A stretch of DNA of 9,542 nt from the NCBI GenBank assembly GCA_023417745.1, contig JAEZEM010000218.1, positions 1 through 9,542 on the forward strand, in the 5' to 3' direction. Below are positions 5,259 through 9,542 of the stretch, one piece after another; the stretch's first letter is position 1; every line of letters starts with the position of its first letter. The stretch is from Pseudomonadota bacterium (GTDB lineage: Bacteria; Desulfobacterota; Desulfovibrionia; Desulfovibrionales; Desulfovibrionaceae). The notes beneath the pieces are model-generated. The model made no database searches, was not told where the DNA came from, and was given only the letters and a program-made list of their open reading frames with translations. The translations under genes were made by a program, and so were the position numbers.

Positions 5259-5260
5259 AT
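5234..5260 (+). promoter_or_regulatory. Hairpin presenting the Shine-Dalgarno of the GH13 gene
   Basis: GGCACG (5237-5242) pairs perfectly with CGTGCC (5253-5258), the six bases immediately before the ATG. The 10-nt loop GCAAAGGGGG holds the Shine-Dalgarno. With one bulged G (5236), AU at 5234-5235 could also pair with the AU of the start codon (5259-5260), extending the stem over the initiation site. Confidence 0.45.
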
Positions 5261-7190
5261 GAGCGAGCAGAAGCTGAGTCAAATCAACTGGGGCAAGCTT
5301 ACAGGTGGAAGGAACTATTATGCTTCTCCGGCGTTTTGGAACGACGAGACGTTGTATTTCCTTTTGCTGGACCGTTTTTCGGACGGCAAGGAAACGGGCG
5401 GGTTCAAGGATGCCAAGGGTCAGGATGTGGCGAACTCGGGAGGAGGTCGGGCGACGCCGCTCTTTGACCCCGCCGTGCACGCCTGGAAAGCGAATCGAAC
5501 GGCATGGTTTGAGGCGGGCAAGAACTGGTGCGGCGGCACCTTGGCCGGGCTGCGCGACAAGCTTGGCTATCTCAAACGCCTGGGCGTCACGGCCGTGTGG
5601 CTGAGCCCGGTCTTCAAGCAGGTGGCAAAGGCCGACACCTACCACGGCTACGGCATCCAGAATTTCCTGGACGTTGATCCGCGTTTCGGCACGCGCGGCG
5701 AACTCCGGGAACTGGTCGCAGCCGCCCATGCCCTGGGGCTTCGCGTCATTCTGGACATCATTTTCAATCACGCCGGCGACGTGTTTGCCTACCAGGGCAA
5801 CAACCGGTACTTTTATGCCGACGGCCGGCAATGGCCCGTGAACGGATTTCGCCAGGACATCCAGGACGCCGGCACGTTGCCTTTCGGCCCCATCGATCTT
5901 TCGGCCCATCCCCAGGCTTGGCCGGACGGAGCCGTGTGGCCGGCCGAGCTCCAGACGCCGGACGCCTGGACGCGCAAAGGGGAAATCACCGACTGGGACG
6001 GCTTCCCGAACTACCTCGACGGAGATTTCTGCACGCTCAAGGATCTCTCGCACGGGACTTGCGGCCAGGGAGGCGGCGGCCAGGATATGTTGAGCCGCAT
6101 CGACAGGTTTTCGCCATCCGCAACGTTGCGGCATCTGACCGACGCCTACAAGTTCTGGATTGCCTTTGCCGACGTGGACGGATTCCGAGTCGATACGGTC
6201 AAGCATGTCGAACCCGGGGCCATGCGTTACTTCGACAACGTCATTCGGGAGTTCGCCCAGAGCCTGGGCAAGGAAAACTTCCTGCTCGTCGGCGAGGTGA
6301 CGGGAGGCCGGGCCAATGCCGTGACCACGGTGGAGGCCACCGGTCTTGGCGCGGGCCTGGGCATCGACGACGTCCAGGACAAGCTGGAGTTTCTCGCCAA
6401 GGGCTGGCGGAGCCCGGGCAACCCGGACACCGACGATCAGGAAGGCTACTTCGACCTGTTCCGCAACAGCGTCCAGGAATCCAAGCCGACGCATCAGTGG
6501 TTTGGCCAACACGTGGTCACCATGTTCGACGACCACGACCAGGTGGGGACCACGTTCAAGTTTCGTTTCTGCGGCAGCAACCCCGGCGGCGACAAAGCCT
6601 TGCCCGTGGCGCTGTGTCTCAATCTGCTGACGGCGGGTATCCCTTGCCTGTATTACGGCACGGAACAGGCGTTTAACGGCGCGGACAGCCGTTGCGGCGA
6701 CGCTTCGAATTCCCACAGCGACGTGTTCTTGCGCGAGTGCATGTTTGGCGGCAAATTTGGCTCGTTTCAAAGCGAGGGCGCGCATTTTTTCAATGAACAA
6801 GGGCACCACTACAAGCTCATCGGCCAGTTGTGCGCTTTGCGCCGTAGCCATCTGGCCTTGCGGCGCGGCCGCCAGTACCTGCGTCAGGTGTCGGACGACG
6901 GCGTGCAGTTCTTCTATCCCCAGCTCGTGGCCGGAAATCTGCATTTCCTGATTGGCTGGTCGCGCCTGTTCGCCGATACGGAATGTCTTTGCGTGGTCAA
7001 CACCAATCTGGAGAGAGCCTTGACGGCCTGGGTCACAGTGGACGCCGGCCTGCACGGCGTGGGAAGCGACATGCGCCTCGTCTTCGAAATGAGCGGCGCT
7101 GGGGCGGCGGCCCAGGTGAAGGTTGAGGCCCGAAACGGCGCGGCCGTGCAGCTCACCGTCCCACCCGGCGGTTGCGTGGTGTACGTGTAG
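5259..7190 (+). CDS. GH13 alpha-amylase-family glycoside hydrolase, cytoplasmic
   Basis: This complete 643-residue GH13 enzyme acts on alpha-glucans (glycogen, starch or maltodextrin) by retaining hydrolysis or transfer. The TIM barrel starts near residue 25. Conserved regions are: Y-H-G-Y (128-131) and D-P-R-F-G (140-144); region I D-I-I-F-N-H (166-171); region II G-F-R-V-D-T-V-K-H (308-316) with nucleophile Asp312; region III V-G-E-V with acid/base Glu346; region IV D-D-H-D with Asp427; then G-I-P-C-L-Y-Y-G-T-E-Q (460-470). The last 100 residues look like the usual beta-sandwich domain C. The region between 172 and 300 is a long domain-B-like insert. There is no signal peptide, so it probably serves internal glycogen or maltodextrin turnover. 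Region IV has Asp425 where most amylases have Asn. The start is set by the GGGGG Shine-Dalgarno. It converges with the molybdopterin gene, 18 bp away. Confidence 0.92.
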   Translation: MSEQKLSQINWGKLTGGRNYYASPAFWNDETLYFLLLDRFSDGKETGGFKDAKGQDVANSGGGRATPLFDPAVHAWKANRTAWFEAGKNWCGGTLAGLRDKLGYLKRLGVTAVWLSPVFKQVAKADTYHGYGIQNFLDVDPRFGTRGELRELVAAAHALGLRVILDIIFNHAGDVFAYQGNNRYFYADGRQWPVNGFRQDIQDAGTLPFGPIDLSAHPQAWPDGAVWPAELQTPDAWTRKGEITDWDGFPNYLDGDFCTLKDLSHGTCGQGGGGQDMLSRIDRFSPSATLRHLTDAYKFWIAFADVDGFRVDTVKHVEPGAMRYFDNVIREFAQSLGKENFLLVGEVTGGRANAVTTVEATGLGAGLGIDDVQDKLEFLAKGWRSPGNPDTDDQEGYFDLFRNSVQESKPTHQWFGQHVVTMFDDHDQVGTTFKFRFCGSNPGGDKALPVALCLNLLTAGIPCLYYGTEQAFNGADSRCGDASNSHSDVFLRECMFGGKFGSFQSEGAHFFNEQGHHYKLIGQLCALRRSHLALRRGRQYLRQVSDDGVQFFYPQLVAGNLHFLIGWSRLFADTECLCVVNTNLERALTAWVTVDAGLHGVGSDMRLVFEMSGAGAAAQVKVEARNGAAVQLTVPPGGCVVYV

Positions 7191-7208
7191 TACTTGCGCC
7201 GAGAGGCC

Positions 7209-9335
7209 TCAGCGCGGGGCCGGCTCTAGGCGGCACAGGCCGCACTTGAGGGGCTCGGCTCCGCTGTCCGGGTCGAAATGGTCGTGGGAAAAAAGCAGGT
7301 TGGCGTTGCTCTCGCGCCAGCCGTGGTCCGGTCCGGGGCGTTCGGGAAACCACCAGCCGTGGTCGGCCTGGACCACGTCCTCGGGCAGACCCGGGTCGGG
7401 AAATAGGGCAAAGACCGCCTCGCCGGCCGGGGTCACGACCCGCACCGGGTCGCCCGGGGCCAGCCCGAGCCGGGCGGCGGCCTGGGGATGGACGGCCAGA
7501 CGCGGCTCGGGGCGCAGCCGCCGCAGCCGGGCCACCTGCCGGCCCTCGGAGTGAAAAAAGGGCAGGGACTTGCAGCCGGTCATGAGGATGAAGGGATAGT
7601 CGGCGGCGAGCTCCGGACTGGATCGCGGCGACAGCGGCGGCTCGACATAGACCGGCAGGTCCGGCCGCCCGACCCGGGCCATGATGGAGCTGGCCAGCTC
7701 CACCTTGCCGCTTGGCGTGGGAAACCCCTCCGTCTCGTGCTTGCGGTAGCGCATTTCGCCAAGGAGGATGCCCTTTTCGGCGAACGCCTCAAAGGAAAGC
7801 CCCGAGGGCTCCAGGAGCCAGGCCAGGTACGACGGCCAGTCCGGCCAGGGAAAGGCTTCGGTCAGCCCGAGGCGGCCGGCCAGGTCGAGAATCACCGCCC
7901 GGTCGTCGCGCGGGCCGTCCGGGGCCATGGCCTGACGTCGGGCCAGCACGCACCAGATCTTGTGGAAATAGACCACGTCGTCCTGCTCCAGCCAGTGGGC
8001 GGCCGGCAGCACGAGATCGGCCAGCTCGGCCGTGGGCGTCATGAAGAGGTCGGAAACCACGGTGAATTCCAGGTGGTCGCGCAGGGCCGCCGCGACAACG
8101 TCGCCGCGCGTGGCCGTGAGCAGGGGGTTGGTCCCGACCAGCCACACGGCCCTGGGGCGGTAGGGCTGCCCGGTCAGACAGGCCTGCCAGAAGCTCGGCT
8201 GGTGGCAGCCCGGACAGAACGGGAACCGGCCGGCCCCGATCATGCGGGCTTGCTGCTCCGGGGTCAGGAACTGCATCCCCAGGACGCCCTTGTCCTGCTG
8301 GGGCGACTTGCAGCGTACCCCGGCCGGCGGGACCCAACGCACCATGCCGCCCGGCACGTCCAGGTTGCCGGTGATGGCCATGAGCAACAGCATGGCCCGG
8401 CCGGTCTGGAAGGCGTTGACGCTGGTGTCGATGCCGTTGCCCCACAGCAGGCAGGCCGGTTTGGTCTCGGCAAAGGTCCGGGCGGCCCGCTCAATGTCCG
8501 CCGCCGGCACCCGGGTGATGGGCGCGGCCCAGTCCGGGGAAAAAGGCCGCACATGGGCGGCCAGTTCCTCGAAGCCCAGGCAATGCCTGGCGACGAACTC
8601 CCGGTCGTAAAGTCCCTGGCCGATGACGACGTGGAGCAGGGCCAGGACAAGCGCGCCTTCGGTGCCCGGGCGCAGTTGCAGATGGAGATCGGCCCGGGCG
8701 GCGGTTTTGGTGCGCCGGGGATCGGCCACGAGCACGGTGTCGGCCTGGTCCAAGGCCCGGCGGACCATGTCGCCGCACAGGCCGTCGGCCGCGCCGAACG
8801 CCATGGAATTGCAGCCAAAGACAAAGACGCAGGCCGGCATGGCCCCGCCTTGGCCGTAGACGTCGGCCACGGGCAGCCAGCCCACGGTGATGGCCGAGGC
8901 GATGTTGCGGGGCAGGAAACAGTTGTGGCCCGGGGAGACGAAATTGGGCGAACCCAGGGCATGGATGAAGCGGCCGGTGAATTCCGTGTAGGGCCGGCCG
9001 GTGCCCTGGCACAGGGCGAGATATTCCGGGCCGGATTCCCGGCGCACGGCGTCGAAGGTCTGGGCCATGCGTTCCAGGGCCTCGTCCCAGCCGATGGGCT
9101 CGAAGCGTCCGGAGCCGCGCGGGCCGACCCGGCGAAGAGGCGTGCGCAGGCGGTCGGGGTGGTTGGCCTGTTCGATGGCGGCCGCGCCCTTGGGACAGAG
9201 GTAGCCCCGGCTGGTGGGGCTGTCCGGGTCGCCGGTCACCTTGACGGGCCGGCCGTGGGCGTCGCGGTGGACCAGCACCTGGCAGACGCCGTGGCAGCCC
9301 CGGCAGGAGGTGCGAAGGGGCGGATACGCGGCCAT
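7209..9335 (-). CDS. Molybdopterin-dependent oxidoreductase (DMSO-reductase superfamily, acetylene-hydratase-like branch)
   Basis: This 708-residue protein carries bis-MGD molybdenum or tungsten. The N-terminal [4Fe-4S] motif is C-R-G-C-H-G-V-C (Cys11, 14, 18) with Cys47 in Y-L-C-P-K-G. Cys139 in P-G-H-N-C-F occupies the position of the metal-ligand Cys of Pelobacter acetylene hydratase, as I recall that sequence. Also shared are F-M-T-P-T-A-x-L-A-D-x-V-L-P and a C-terminal molybdopterin-dinucleotide-binding domain (about 590-700). The catalytic Asp that follows the second Fe-S Cys in acetylene hydratase is His15 here, so acetylene hydration is unlikely; the redox substrate is unknown. There is no Tat signal, so it is cytoplasmic. 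The ATG at 9335 is chosen because GGAGG lies 6 nt upstream; an in-frame ATG at 9428 would add 31 unrelated residues and overlap the terminator stem. No electron-transfer subunit gene is adjacent. Confidence 0.9.
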   Translation of the reverse strand: MAAYPPLRTSCRGCHGVCQVLVHRDAHGRPVKVTGDPDSPTSRGYLCPKGAAAIEQANHPDRLRTPLRRVGPRGSGRFEPIGWDEALERMAQTFDAVRRESGPEYLALCQGTGRPYTEFTGRFIHALGSPNFVSPGHNCFLPRNIASAITVGWLPVADVYGQGGAMPACVFVFGCNSMAFGAADGLCGDMVRRALDQADTVLVADPRRTKTAARADLHLQLRPGTEGALVLALLHVVIGQGLYDREFVARHCLGFEELAAHVRPFSPDWAAPITRVPAADIERAARTFAETKPACLLWGNGIDTSVNAFQTGRAMLLLMAITGNLDVPGGMVRWVPPAGVRCKSPQQDKGVLGMQFLTPEQQARMIGAGRFPFCPGCHQPSFWQACLTGQPYRPRAVWLVGTNPLLTATRGDVVAAALRDHLEFTVVSDLFMTPTAELADLVLPAAHWLEQDDVVYFHKIWCVLARRQAMAPDGPRDDRAVILDLAGRLGLTEAFPWPDWPSYLAWLLEPSGLSFEAFAEKGILLGEMRYRKHETEGFPTPSGKVELASSIMARVGRPDLPVYVEPPLSPRSSPELAADYPFILMTGCKSLPFFHSEGRQVARLRRLRPEPRLAVHPQAAARLGLAPGDPVRVVTPAGEAVFALFPDPGLPEDVVQADHGWWFPERPGPDHGWRESNANLLFSHDHFDPDSGAEPLKCGLCRLEPAPR

Positions 9336-9426
9336 GGTCGCCTCCAGAACACGATTTTCACTTGATGCGTGTTGCTCCGGTGTGGCCGCAAAGCCGCGCC
9401 CCGTCAAGGCCGGCCGGAGAAACGTC

Positions 9427-9470
9427 AAACGCCCGAAGCGCGCCGGCAGGACCGGGCGCTTCGGGCGTTT
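9427..9470. terminator. Strong bidirectional intrinsic-terminator-like hairpin
   Basis: AAACGCCCGAAGCGC (9427-9441) pairs perfectly over 15 bp with GCGCTTCGGGCGTTT (9456-9470). The loop contains CCGG twice (9443-9446, 9452-9455), which can add a further short stem. A-runs and T-runs flank both sides, so it can work in either direction. Its position 19 bp after the stop of the upstream minus-strand gene indicates that it ends that transcript and isolates the molybdopterin gene as a separate unit. Confidence 0.8.
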
Positions 9471-9488
9471 TCAAGGCTGGGGATCGGA

Positions 9489-9542
9489 CTAGGACAGGGC
9501 CTCGTAGACCTTGCCCACGAGCTGTTCGGACGGGGTCAGCGT
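9489..9542 (-). CDS. C-terminal end of an unidentified protein (partial)
   Basis: On the minus strand the frame entering from the right edge reads TLTPSEQLVGKVYEALS and stops with TAG at 9491-9489. Codon choice is GC-rich, as in the neighbours, and a strong terminator hairpin follows at once, which supports a real gene end. Only 17 residues are visible, too few to name the family. Confidence 0.6.
   Translation of the reverse strand, partial: TLTPSEQLVGKVYEALS

Noticed and set aside
5232..7055. 607-codon minus-strand frame opposite the GH13 gene
   Set aside because: The plus strand carries all GH13 motifs in one frame. The antisense frame shows no recognisable domain and is expected from codon bias in GC-rich genes.
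7488..9365. 625-codon plus-strand frame opposite the molybdopterin gene
   Set aside because: Antisense to a clear MopB protein; composition is Gly, Ala, Arg and His rich without motifs.
9336..9428. Upstream ATG giving a 31-residue N-terminal extension of the molybdopterin enzyme
   Set aside because: The extension does not resemble a Tat signal and would start inside the terminator stem. The internal ATG at 9335 has a good GGAGG at the right distance and sits 10 residues before the first Fe-S cysteine.

Overview
The window is a GC-rich bacterial segment with dense, compact genes and Shine-Dalgarno sites of the GGAGG or AAGGAG type in front of most of them. The gene content (a cytoplasmic-looking molybdopterin/Fe-S oxidoreductase, an LrgAB-type membrane pair, a NimA-like flavoprotein) and GC-rich palindromic spacers of the type ending in GGCCCCCGGACCCC suggest an anaerobic deltaproteobacterium, most likely a Desulfovibrio-like sulfate reducer. 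That assignment is inference; there is no rRNA or tRNA in the window to anchor it.

Layout, left to right. Positions 1-402 (minus) hold the N-terminal 134 residues of an O-acetylhomoserine sulfhydrylase-type PLP enzyme, cut by the window edge. It is divergent from a two-gene plus-strand cluster: a class I glutamine amidotransferase-like protein (609-1304) and a NimA-like FMN-binding flavoprotein (1353-1826). The flavoprotein stop codon lies inside a 109-bp inverted-repeat element (1823-1931) that looks like a small non-autonomous transposable element at a CTAG target. A small SGNH/GDSL hydrolase follows (1953-2543).

Positions 2544-2895 form a non-coding spacer between convergent genes. It is bounded by two perfect 40-nt inverted copies of a GC-rich self-palindromic repeat and contains two further strong hairpins. 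Then come lrgB (2896-3585) and lrgA (3575-3979), both minus and overlapping by 11 bp, and a divergent LysR-type regulator (4074-4952). The 94-bp lrgA/lysR intergenic region has a textbook LysR layout: a 19-bp perfect dyad with a T-N11-A core, centred about 64 bp upstream of the predicted lrgA transcription start.

Positions 4953-5258 are non-coding. The second half is a striking AT-rich island with a TATAAT hexamer and an 8-bp dyad, and it ends in a hairpin that presents the Shine-Dalgarno in its loop. This leads into a cytoplasmic GH13 alpha-amylase-family enzyme (5259-7190). Only 18 bp separate it from the convergent molybdopterin oxidoreductase (7209-9335, minus). Upstream of that are a strong bidirectional terminator hairpin (9427-9470) and the last 17 codons of another minus-strand gene (9489-9542).

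Most genes look like ordinary chromosomal housekeeping or accessory genes. I see no CRISPR array, no transposase gene and no clear phage genes. The most unusual material is non-coding: the putative MITE, the paired 40-nt repeats, the LysR-box architecture and the leader of the GH13 gene. The orphan molybdopterin enzyme is the least understood protein.
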